Shown piece by piece: positions 50,072 through 57,804 of a DNA stretch of 58,819 bases. The DNA is taken from assembly GCA_051748565.1 (NCBI GenBank), contig JBNJHN010000006.1, positions 1-58,819 on the forward strand. The letters run 5' to 3'. Within the stretch, counting starts at the first letter, position 1, and every line of letters begins with the position of its first letter. The stretch is from SKPH01 sp051748565. Lineage in GTDB: Bacteria; Bacillota; Dethiobacteria; DTU022. The translations under genes were made by a program, and so were the position numbers. Under the pieces are notes generated by a model. It did not search any database. It was given only the letters and a program-made list of their open reading frames with translations, and was not told the origin of the DNA.

Positions 50072-51108
50072 GGAAAGGTAATAACTATTCTCACCAGGGA
50101 CTTGTCCTTTTTTTTAAGCATTTCCAGTCCCCGGTTAACCTGTGACAGCGGTATTTCATGGCTGACTGAATGAGACAGATCAAGTCTTCCCTGGGCAGCC
50201 ATTTCTATGATTACCGGAAAATCAGCCCTGCATTGATCTGCACTCCCCATGATTGTTCTTTCTTTTAATAGCAGGTCATGATAAGGGTTAAGGCTTATTT
50301 CATTGGGGCAAATGCCGACAATTACAGTCCGTCCGCCCAGGCCTGTGCTGTCGACAGCCTGCCTGATGGTATCTGTAAGCCCTATCAATTCTAAAGCAAC
50401 GTCAACTCCGGCTTCCTCTGTTTGGGCGGCAATTACATCCTTAAAATTATCCTGCAGGGGATTAATTACCGCTGTGGCGCCAACTTTTTTTGCCAGGTCG
50501 AGCTTATCATTATCAAGGTCCATGGCAATGATCCTCCCCGCACCCATTATCCTGGCGATCTGCACAGCATGGATCCCCAAACCTCCGATCCCAATAATTA
50601 GAACACTTTCCCCAACCTTTATTGCAGACCGTTTCAGGGCATGGAAGGGGGTGGCCACAGCATCGGTGATCAGTGCTGCCTGCGTAAATGGAATTGATTC
50701 CGGAACAGGAAAGGCATTGCGTTCGGGTACAACCACATATTCAGCGAACCCACCATCGATATTTTTACCCAGCATTTTTGCTTCGCCGCAATAGTTATCA
50801 TTGCCGGTGGTGCACATTATGCACTTTCCGCATGTAATGAGATAAAAAAGGCTAACCCGATCGCCTGATCTCAAATATTTTACATCATTACCGCATCGTG
50901 CAACCTCACCGGCCACCTCGTGCCCAAGGGTTATGGGCAATTTTGTTACTGCGCTGCCTCCGTCCTGGTAATGGATATCAGAACTGCAAATGCCGGCTGC
51001 CTTCACCCTGACCAGAATTTCTCCGGGTTCTGGTTGAGGGACCGGTACTTTGACCAACTTTAAGGGTTGACCAATTTCAGTTAATTGTGCGGCCTGCATG
51101 GTTTTCAT
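50068..51108 (-). CDS. Zinc-dependent medium-chain alcohol dehydrogenase
   Basis: A 346-residue MDR-family dehydrogenase. The catalytic zinc site is GICSSDIHY and GHEVAGEV. The structural zinc lobe has four cysteines in CGKCIMCTTGNDNYC, and the NAD-binding motif is ILIIGIGGLGIHAVQIARIMGAG. ATG 51108 follows GAGGAGG by eight bases; the ORF extends 33 residues upstream without support. Convergent location next to the mttB-like gene may hint at a role in oxidizing a related alcohol or amino alcohol, but the substrate is not readable. Confidence 0.87.
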   Translation of the reverse strand: MKTMQAAQLTEIGQPLKLVKVPVPQPEPGEILVRVKAAGICSSDIHYQDGGSAVTKLPITLGHEVAGEVARCGNDVKYLRSGDRVSLFYLITCGKCIMCTTGNDNYCGEAKMLGKNIDGGFAEYVVVPERNAFPVPESIPFTQAALITDAVATPFHALKRSAIKVGESVLIIGIGGLGIHAVQIARIMGAGRIIAMDLDNDKLDLAKKVGATAVINPLQDNFKDVIAAQTEEAGVDVALELIGLTDTIRQAVDSTGLGGRTVIVGICPNEISLNPYHDLLLKERTIMGSADQCRADFPVIIEMAAQGRLDLSHSVSHEIPLSQVNRGLEMLKKKDKSLVRIVITFP

Positions 51109-51405
51109 CTGTGTAACCTCCTCTGTAATAAATTCGTTTGTTTTATCCCCATAACCTTCAAATGTTTTAAAATGATCAATCAAATATATGGTGCAAAGAG
51201 CTCCCAATTAAATTAATGTGCAATAATTAAATAATATTCGTTTTTATGAAAAGTCGTTTTGATAGAATAGCAATTTTCCTTGCTTTAATTTGAGGAAGGA
51301 AACAGCCTTGTTTTGTAGAAATCCTTGTCATTACAATATATTAAGAAAGGCAGTTCATTTAACAAGCTGCCAGGAGAATTACGGAAGGATGGTGATCGGC
51401 ATAAA

Positions 51406-52278
51406 ATGAAAATCAAAAAAGCGGTTATACCGGCTGCCGGAATGGGGACGCGTTTTCTGCCGGCAACGAAAGCCCAGCCGAAAGAGATGCTTCCTATTGT
51501 TGACAAACCAACTCTCCAGTATGTAATTGAGGAAGCTGCTGATGCCGGCATCGAAGATATTTTGATTATTACATCCCGCAATAAACAGGCAATTGAGGAT
51601 CACTTTGATAGGAATATAGAATTGGAAAGGATGCTCGAGCAGAAAGGTAAAGTTGATGAACTGAAAGTAGTGCAGCAACCCAGTGAGCTGGCCAATATTT
51701 TTTATGTCCGCCAGAAAGAACCTCTTGGTCTCGGCCATGCTGTTCTTTGTGCACGCCAGTTTGTAGGCGGCGATCCTTTTGCGGTGCTTCTGGGTGATGA
51801 TGTGGTTCATGCCAGGGTGCCCTGTATCGGACAGATGACAGAAATATTCGAACAAAAAAAGCATACTGTTCTTGGTGTGCAGCAAGTGGGCTGGGACAAT
51901 GTCCACAAGTACGGCATTGTTGATGCCGGGGCAGAAAGCGGACAGGTGGTCAGGGTCAGGCAGCTAACCGAGAAGCCTTCCAGGGAAGAGGCCAAGTCCG
52001 ATTTGGCTGTATTAGGCCGTTATATTATTGATCCTGAAATATTTGATATCCTGCAGACTACATCACCTGGCTCTGGAGGAGAGATCCAGCTTACAGATGC
52101 CCTGAATGTTTTGGCTTCCAGGCAGCCGGTCTGGGCCTACACATTTGAAGGAAGGCGCTACGATGTTGGCGACCGACTTGGTTTTCTGGAGGCGACGATC
52201 GAATATGCCCTGAGGCGTGAAGATTTAGCTCCTGGATTAATCGCATTCCTGAAGGAGTTGCAAAAAAAGCGGTTTTAG
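51406..52278 (+). CDS. galU: UTP-glucose-1-phosphate uridylyltransferase
   Basis: A 290-residue nucleotidyltransferase forming UDP-glucose for cell-envelope glycans and glycolipids. The product begins KKAVIPAAGMGTRFLPATKAQPKEMLPI, the GalU signature, and continues with DKPTLQYVIEEA, PLGLGHAVLCAR, FAVLLGDDVV and the C-terminal YDVGDRLGFLEATIEYAL. ATG 51406 is used because the family begins there; the ORF extends 27 residues upstream without homology. The following amidase frame is adjacent, so they may be co-transcribed. Confidence 0.93.
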   Translation: MKIKKAVIPAAGMGTRFLPATKAQPKEMLPIVDKPTLQYVIEEAADAGIEDILIITSRNKQAIEDHFDRNIELERMLEQKGKVDELKVVQQPSELANIFYVRQKEPLGLGHAVLCARQFVGGDPFAVLLGDDVVHARVPCIGQMTEIFEQKKHTVLGVQQVGWDNVHKYGIVDAGAESGQVVRVRQLTEKPSREEAKSDLAVLGRYIIDPEIFDILQTTSPGSGGEIQLTDALNVLASRQPVWAYTFEGRRYDVGDRLGFLEATIEYALRREDLAPGLIAFLKELQKKRF

Positions 52279-52341
52279 TTGTTAACTTCGCTCAGCATTA
52301 GTTATAATTTAGCTGACCCGTATGAGAAGGAGGAGTTTAAG

Positions 52342-53655
52342 GTGTATTTACATTCTGCGCCCCTGGCTTCGATTGCCCGGGATCTTGTCAGTGGAACCCT
52401 CGATATAAAAGAATACATTAATACAACCTGTGATCGCCTCGATCGTTTTGATCCAGCTGTTGAGTCATTTTTACCTGAAGAGGACCGGCGTGAGAGGCTA
52501 CTGCAAGAGGGAGATTCATTACAGCAATTATATCCGGAGCCGGCAAAACGGCCTCCGTTATATGGTGTTCTGATAGGGGTAAAGGATATCTATCGTGTTG
52601 ATGGATTTCCCACCAGGGCCGGTTCCAATCTTGATCCGGATGAATTGGCAGGCCCTGAGGCAGAATGTGTAAGACTTTTGCGCCAGGCCGGGGCACTTGT
52701 TCTCGGCAAAACTGTAACTACCGAGTTTGCTTATTTTGAACCGGGCCCAACCCGAAACCCTCATAATTTGGATTACACTCCGGGTGGTTCCAGCAGCGGA
52801 TCTGCCGCTGCTGTTGCTGCCGGTTTCAGTCCATTAACCCTGGGAACCCAGACAATCGGTTCGGTAAATCGTCCCGCTGCGTTTTGTGGTGTGGTTGGCT
52901 ATAAACCGAGCTACAACAGGATACCAAGCGATGGGATGCTCTATTTTTCCAGGTCGGCGGACCATGTTGGCTGTTTTACGCAGGATGTAAAAGGGATGAT
53001 CCTTACAGCCAGTTCTCTGTGCTACCAGTGGCAGGATATTAATGTAAATTACAAACCTGTCTTAGGTGTGCCCAGAGGCAAATACCTGGAGCAGGCCTCA
53101 GATGAGGGGCTAAAGTTTTTCGCAGAGCAGCTGGAGAAGCTGAGGAAAGCAGGTTATACAATTAATGAGGTCAATGCTCTCGATGACATCGAGACGATTG
53201 CTGCCTGGCACCGCAAGTTGATATCAGCTGAAATTGCTCTTGAGCATAAAGACTTATATTCCCGGTTTGCAGAATTATATCGACCGCGAACAGTAGAAAT
53301 AATTAAAGAAGGAAAAGCTGTGTCTAAAAAAGAGCTGGAAGAAGCCCGCAAGCAGCAAAAAAAACTTCGTGAAAAGCTCGAAACAACTATGCGTGAGTCT
53401 GGAATAGACCTTTGGATCACCCCTGCGGCACCGGGCCCTGCGCCGGAAGGGATTAGCACAACAGGAAACCCGGCCATGAATATGCCCTGGACCAATGCCG
53501 GCCTTCCTTCAGTATCGGTGCCGTCCGGTGGGGCTGAAAACGGCCTGCCGCTGGGTCTGCAGCTTATCGCCCCTTTTATGGGTGATGAATTGCTGCTATC
53601 CTGGGCCGACGGCATTGCGGATCTTTTTGTGGAATTTCAGGCTTACAGTTACTGA
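52342..53655 (+). CDS. Amidase-signature family amidase with intact catalytic triad
   Basis: A 437-residue amidase of the same superfamily as GatA but with a complete triad: the lysine in GVLIGVKDIYRVDG, the cis-serine in the loop PGGSSSGSAAAVAAG, and the nucleophile serine in GTQTIGSVNRPAAFCG. The C-terminal block LPLGLQLIAPFMGDELLL is typical. GTG 52342 follows AAGGAGGAG; the frame is open further upstream to 52279 but without a ribosome site. The substrate is unknown. It follows galU by 63 bases and overlaps the convergent gate-protein gene by seven bases. It is not linked to gatC or gatB. Confidence 0.87.
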   Translation: MYLHSAPLASIARDLVSGTLDIKEYINTTCDRLDRFDPAVESFLPEEDRRERLLQEGDSLQQLYPEPAKRPPLYGVLIGVKDIYRVDGFPTRAGSNLDPDELAGPEAECVRLLRQAGALVLGKTVTTEFAYFEPGPTRNPHNLDYTPGGSSSGSAAAVAAGFSPLTLGTQTIGSVNRPAAFCGVVGYKPSYNRIPSDGMLYFSRSADHVGCFTQDVKGMILTASSLCYQWQDINVNYKPVLGVPRGKYLEQASDEGLKFFAEQLEKLRKAGYTINEVNALDDIETIAAWHRKLISAEIALEHKDLYSRFAELYRPRTVEIIKEGKAVSKKELEEARKQQKKLREKLETTMRESGIDLWITPAAPGPAPEGISTTGNPAMNMPWTNAGLPSVSVPSGGAENGLPLGLQLIAPFMGDELLLSWADGIADLFVEFQAYSY

Positions 53656-54107
53656 TTTATTGTTGGGATAAAGCGATCAATTAATGAAGCTGCAATCCTG
53701 GTAATAATGATGGCCAGTAAAGTTCTGGTTATCAACAGGACCAATGGATTAGCGCCAAACACAGCCAATATAAATGTATCTTCAACGATAGAGTGCGATA
53801 TGCTCAGGAAGATCCCGATCAATAAAAGATCACGCCTTTTCAGGTATCCTTCCCTGGCATAATCGATTATCAAAGCAGAGCCCAGAACAATTCCAAAAAA
53901 CATTCCTGCCAGGAGTGGGAAGGCTGCTTCCTGTGGCAGGGTTAAAAACTGCAGAGCCTTTTTAACCCTGCCTGTGATTTTTTCAATAACTTCATAGTGA
54001 CGGGCTATTTCGATCAGAATAATTACCGGTATAAGAAACAATGCAAGGCGGGCAATGCTAAACAGAGTATTAAGAATCGTTTCAGCAAGCAGAAAAACTA
54101 TCTCCAT
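53649..54107 (-). CDS. Nucleoside recognition (gate) domain membrane protein, C-terminal partner
   Basis: A 152-residue membrane protein with about four hydrophobic helices and the gate-domain pattern LPQEAAFPLLAGMFFGIVLGSALII, followed by ISHSIVEDTFILAVFGANPLVLL. Together with the neighbouring gene it resembles a two-subunit gate protein such as SpmA/SpmB or the halves of a FeoB or nucleoside carrier core. ATG 54107 lies eight bases after GGAGG; the start at 54122 overlaps that site. It begins four bases after its partner. The substrate is unknown. Confidence 0.75.
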   Translation of the reverse strand: MEIVFLLAETILNTLFSIARLALFLIPVIILIEIARHYEVIEKITGRVKKALQFLTLPQEAAFPLLAGMFFGIVLGSALIIDYAREGYLKRRDLLLIGIFLSISHSIVEDTFILAVFGANPLVLLITRTLLAIIITRIAASLIDRFIPTINQ

Positions 54108-54111
54108 ACAG

Positions 54112-54552
54112 CTACCCTCCAAGAACCAGGTTATAGATTAAATTAACTAAAATACCTGCACCAAGGGCGGTAAAGATGCGAAGAGCTGCAGATACGGGAA
54201 TTCGCAAGCCTGTATAACTACAAACCAGAGTTTCTATCGGCAGCTCATGACAGATTCCGATCATTACTGCTAAAACAGTAATCTGCTGGGGAGTTAGCGA
54301 CATAGTAGTAATTACACCCAGGGCGGCATAAAAGTTGACAAAGAAACTTAGGATTAAAGCGATGGTTGCTTCTCCGGGCAGTCCGAATAACCGCATTGCC
54401 GGCGAAAAGAATCCGGCAATTAAATCAATAATGCCATAGTAATCCAGAACAGCAACCAGGCAGGAAACGGGTATTATGATTTTGATCAGGAGCCAGAGCA
54501 GTTGAATGCTTTTTGCTAAGCCCCTCTTTATCGGTTCTGCCAGTGTTGACAT
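54112..54552 (-). CDS. Nucleoside recognition (gate) domain membrane protein, N-terminal partner
   Basis: A 146-residue membrane protein with about four helices and the gate motif FFSPAMRLFGLPGEATIALILSFFVNFYAALGVI, then ICHELPIETLVCSYTG. It is complementary to the protein encoded directly downstream, and the two probably assemble into one unit. The LPGEA sequence recurs in the gate domains of FeoB (compare LGLPGEAV in the feoB gene of this window). The promoter region is shared with the divergent fetA gene; the two 5-prime ends are only about 50 bases apart. Confidence 0.75.
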   Translation of the reverse strand: MSTLAEPIKRGLAKSIQLLWLLIKIIIPVSCLVAVLDYYGIIDLIAGFFSPAMRLFGLPGEATIALILSFFVNFYAALGVITTMSLTPQQITVLAVMIGICHELPIETLVCSYTGLRIPVSAALRIFTALGAGILVNLIYNLVLGG

Positions 54553-54598
54553 ATTAATGACTCCTTATATATTAGATTTGATCAAAAGAGGTGTTGTT

Positions 54599-55261
54599 AT
54601 GCCGGCTGCTTTCAGTCTTCGTAACGTTATCTACCGGAAGATACTTTTTATACCTGTACTTGATATCCCGGCCGGATTTCTCTATGGAGTTACCGGCAAA
54701 AGCGGAAGCGGGAAGACTACTCTTCTTAAGTTACTGAATAATTTAATCACCTGTGACCATGGAGAAATCAATTATTATGGTAAAAATATACTGTCTTTTG
54801 ATCCGATCAGTCTTCGTCGCAGGGTGTTGATGGTTCCCCAGGCGCCGTATATTTTCCCTGGATCTGTTTATGAAAATATTCGGCTAGTTTTTCATTTTAA
54901 CCGTAAAAAAGAGCCTTTGCAAGGTAAAATTGAGAAGCTGCTTGCTGATTTCGGCATGCAGGGAATTTTAAACAGAGAATCCTCGATTTTGTCCGGAGGT
55001 GAAAAAGAACGCCTGGCTCTTGCCCGTGCACTTTTACTTGATCCTGAGACACTGCTCCTTGATGAACCAACAGCAGCACTGGATGAAGATAATGCCAATT
55101 TAATCTTTAGCTACCTTGGACAGTGGGTTAGAAAACCCGGCAGGTCAGTTATAATGATCTCACATGCCGGAGGTTTGATTAGTGAACACGCCGGTATCAT
55201 TCTCAATCTTGCCGGAGGATGTGTCAATAGTATAGAAGAAAGAAGGGAAGTTAATGTCTGA
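54599..55261 (+). CDS. fetA: ABC transporter ATPase of the FetAB type
   Basis: A 220-residue ATPase. Walker A is VTGKSGSGKTTLLKLL, the Q-loop MVPQAPYIFPGSVYEN, the signature LSGGEKERLALARAL, and Walker B TLLLDEPTAALDE. The paired permease is of the FetB (UPF0014) family, which identifies this as FetA (YbbL). In E. coli FetAB is an iron exporter that improves resistance to oxidative stress. ATG 54599 follows AAGAGGTG by five bases; the frame extends upstream across the divergent gene. It overlaps fetB by eight bases. Confidence 0.83.
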   Translation: MPAAFSLRNVIYRKILFIPVLDIPAGFLYGVTGKSGSGKTTLLKLLNNLITCDHGEINYYGKNILSFDPISLRRRVLMVPQAPYIFPGSVYENIRLVFHFNRKKEPLQGKIEKLLADFGMQGILNRESSILSGGEKERLALARALLLDPETLLLDEPTAALDEDNANLIFSYLGQWVRKPGRSVIMISHAGGLISEHAGIILNLAGGCVNSIEERREVNV

Positions 55262-56042
55262 TCTGCTGCCGATAGAACTTTGGCGGCTTGCCGCTTCATA
55301 TCTCTTCCTGATTCTCCTTTTAGTTATGTCACAGCTGCTTAAACTGGGGCGGGATAAAGAATTTATAATAGCCACAGTTCGAATGACTATTCAACTGGTT
55401 TTGGCCGGCTATATCCTGGAGCTGATATTCAGGCAGCAGCACATTCTGGTTACTTTGGCGATAATGTTTTTCATGCAGATCTTTGCCCTGGCAACCATTT
55501 TTGGGAGGGTTAAAGGAAAAATCGGTCTACCTTTAAAAAAAGTTGTTGTCTTTGCTCTTTTTATCGGAACATCTCTGCCCCTGGTTTATTTCATGATCGT
55601 GATAATTTCCGCCGACCCCTGGTATGACCCGCGTTTTTTTATACCGATTGCGGGGATGACCATCGGTAACTCAATGACCGGAATTACTCTTGGTTTAGAA
55701 AGGTTGACCCGGGTATTTCAGACCAGCTGCAACCGCATTGAAGAAGCACTGATGCTCGGGGCTACCCCGCAGATGGCAGTGAGCGAATTTCTGGGCGATA
55801 CTTTCAATGCTGCAATTATTCCCACTGTAAATTCAATGCTCGGTATGGGACTTATTTTTATACCGGGTATGATGACTGGCCAGATTCTTGCCGGAGCCTC
55901 TCCTGTTGATGCGATAAAATATCAAATTGTGATCATGATGGGCATCCTCGGAAGCGTAGCTCTGGCTGTCTACCTGATTATCGAAATGGGTTATCGCACC
56001 TTCTTTAACGAAAGGGCCCAGCTGATCGGCAGCAGTGAATAG
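55254..56042 (+). CDS. fetB: Permease of the FetB/UPF0014 family, putative iron exporter
   Basis: A 262-residue membrane protein with about seven helices. The family hallmarks are FIIATVRMTIQLVLAGYIL, PIAGMTIGNSMTGITLGLERL, the cytoplasmic EEALMLGATP, FNAAIIPTVNSMLGMGLIFIPGMMTGQILAGASPVDAIKYQ and IEMGYRTFFNERAQLI. All are typical of YbbM/FetB. With fetA it should form an exporter of iron or a related metal. It is convergent with the protease gene, with no gap. Confidence 0.9.
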   Translation: MSDLLPIELWRLAASYLFLILLLVMSQLLKLGRDKEFIIATVRMTIQLVLAGYILELIFRQQHILVTLAIMFFMQIFALATIFGRVKGKIGLPLKKVVVFALFIGTSLPLVYFMIVIISADPWYDPRFFIPIAGMTIGNSMTGITLGLERLTRVFQTSCNRIEEALMLGATPQMAVSEFLGDTFNAAIIPTVNSMLGMGLIFIPGMMTGQILAGASPVDAIKYQIVIMMGILGSVALAVYLIIEMGYRTFFNERAQLIGSSE

Positions 56043-57161
56043 CTAGTCTGATCCCAAAGCCATATGCATCTGCATATAGCGCATCATATCGGTGCGGCTG
56101 AGCAATCCGACCAGTTTTCCATTTTCCATGACCAGGGCTCTCCCTCTGCCCTGTGCGGCCATTTCCATCATTACTTCAGAAGCATCGGTATCGGGTTTTA
56201 TTACCATAGCATCTCTAAGCGGAGTTAATATATTTGAAACTTTGGTTTCTGCCCATTTTTCACGAGATACATTTTTCATGTTTTGCAAAGTGACCAGACC
56301 GTGGGTGGTCGAGCCGTAAACTACCGGAAAGGCGCCGAACTTATAGTGCAGAAAGCATTCAGCCAGTTCATCCAGTGTATCATCCGGCGATACGGTTTGA
56401 AGGTCGGTGCTCATAAGCTCAGAAGCTTTCATTCCGGTAAAGGTATCTTTGAGAACTAGTTGTGAATAACTTGACTGCCCGGCCTGGTATATAAGCCAGC
56501 CGATAAAAATAAGCCACAGCCCGGAGAGGTCACCCTGAAAGAAGATAAACATCAGTCCCACACCCATAATAATGAATGAGAGAATACTGCCCAGACCTAC
56601 AGCGATACGGGTGGCAGTAATCAGGTTTTTCGCAAAATACCAGGTAATTGAGCGAAATAGCCTCCCTCCATCGAGGGGGAATGCGGGAATCAGGTTAAAG
56701 ATGGCCATCACCAGGTTTATCTGGGCTACCAGGAAAACCGACTCGCTGATTATAATGCCTGGAGGCATGAAAAAATAATATATTAAACCCATAACCAGGG
56801 CTATAAATAGGCTTGTCAGCGGTCCTGCTGCAGTAACCTTTAACTCTGCAGCCGGGCTGGGCGGCTCTATTTCCATCTGAGATACCCCACCAAATATGAA
56901 AAGTGTAATTTTCTTGATAGGAATTTCTTCCTTGATGGCAACAAAAGAGTGCCCTAATTCATGTGCCAGGACCGAGGCAAAAACTACCAGTGTGGTTATT
57001 ATACCGGCGACCCAGTAAGTTTGACTGCTCAGTCCTTCGATAAGATTGGGAAAGTATCCCTGGGCAAGGGAGATACTTAAAAGAAAGAATATAAACAGCC
57101 AGCTTATATGTATTTCGACCGGGATACCCCCGATATGCATTAAACGCAATGAATTTTTCAT
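56043..57161 (-). CDS. Site-2 type M50 metalloprotease with CBS domains
   Basis: A 372-residue intramembrane zinc protease. The zinc motif HELGH is at 67-71, and the second metal motif NLIPAFPLDGGRLFRS lies near residue 160. Five or six TM helices fill the first 225 residues. A tandem CBS pair occupies about 245-365 (ASELMSTDLQTVSPDDTLDEL ... FGAFPVVYG, and ILTPLRDAMVIKPDTDASEVMM ... GLLSRTDMM). This is the S2P subgroup with cytosolic CBS domains, of the type whose activity is nucleotide-controlled. ATG 57161 is chosen; TTG 57170 is close to GGGGG. The natural substrate is unknown. Confidence 0.9.
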   Translation of the reverse strand: MKNSLRLMHIGGIPVEIHISWLFIFFLLSISLAQGYFPNLIEGLSSQTYWVAGIITTLVVFASVLAHELGHSFVAIKEEIPIKKITLFIFGGVSQMEIEPPSPAAELKVTAAGPLTSLFIALVMGLIYYFFMPPGIIISESVFLVAQINLVMAIFNLIPAFPLDGGRLFRSITWYFAKNLITATRIAVGLGSILSFIIMGVGLMFIFFQGDLSGLWLIFIGWLIYQAGQSSYSQLVLKDTFTGMKASELMSTDLQTVSPDDTLDELAECFLHYKFGAFPVVYGSTTHGLVTLQNMKNVSREKWAETKVSNILTPLRDAMVIKPDTDASEVMMEMAAQGRGRALVMENGKLVGLLSRTDMMRYMQMHMALGSD

Positions 57162-57315
57162 TTTTAACAAAACCCCCTGGCAAATATTTAGTATAATATT
57201 AAGAGCAGGCTTAAGTGAAAATGGGTTTGAGTATTAATATTTTATTGGCTATCGAGGCCCCGATTCCTGCCGGATTTGTTTGAAATAACCTTAAAGGTGG
57301 TGGATCCCTCTCTCA

Positions 57316-57738
57316 ATGACATCGCGCAACATGGCAATTTTCATATCTGCAGACCTGGCGATTCTGCTCATCATACTGCTTGTACTCAGCTATTATGGGA
57401 TGAGCCATCTTTTTCTCCTGGCCATGGGACTTATATTGCTTTTAGTAAGCCTGTACGATTTGCATACAGGTATTTTTTCTGCAGTGTTTTCAGATTTTTT
57501 TGGCCTCTCAGATTCCCATGAACTGAGCAGGGTTAAATGGATTCCTGTTATTCTTTCTACAATATTGCTGTTTTTAAGTGTGCCGGTTTTTATTGAACAT
57601 GGTTTCATTAACAGTGTTCAGCGTTGGGCCATGCAGGATGGTCATTTTATCCGCCTGGCCATTCCTGCGCTCGCCGGCGGTATTGTTGTTATTGCCGTAG
57701 CAGTTTGGACCATCTTCATCGGCAGCAATAAAAAGTAG
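57316..57738 (+). CDS. Small four-helix membrane protein of unknown function
   Basis: A 140-residue protein that I do not recognise. It has four predicted helices: residues about 6-27, 29-48, 75-94 and 112-135. Between helices 2 and 3 is a mixed loop with FSDFFGLSDSHELSRVKW. It ends with the charged tail GSNKK. The ribosome site is poor (AAAGGTGG about fifteen bases upstream), so ATG 57331 is an alternative start. It stands alone between the M50 protease and queG, and no operon partner is apparent. Confidence 0.55.
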   Translation: MTSRNMAIFISADLAILLIILLVLSYYGMSHLFLLAMGLILLLVSLYDLHTGIFSAVFSDFFGLSDSHELSRVKWIPVILSTILLFLSVPVFIEHGFINSVQRWAMQDGHFIRLAIPALAGGIVVIAVAVWTIFIGSNKK

Positions 57739-57804
57739 CAAGATCATGTTGAAGAATAACTTACTGCTGTGCAGGAATTGTTTAGTGCACCTTACCCGGG
57801 GAAG

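Noticed and set aside
57276..57521. Alternative 81-codon frame overlapping the small membrane protein
   Set aside because: The competing frame at 57316-57738 is longer and has a coherent four-helix pattern; the alternative has no consistent hydrophobic or motif pattern.
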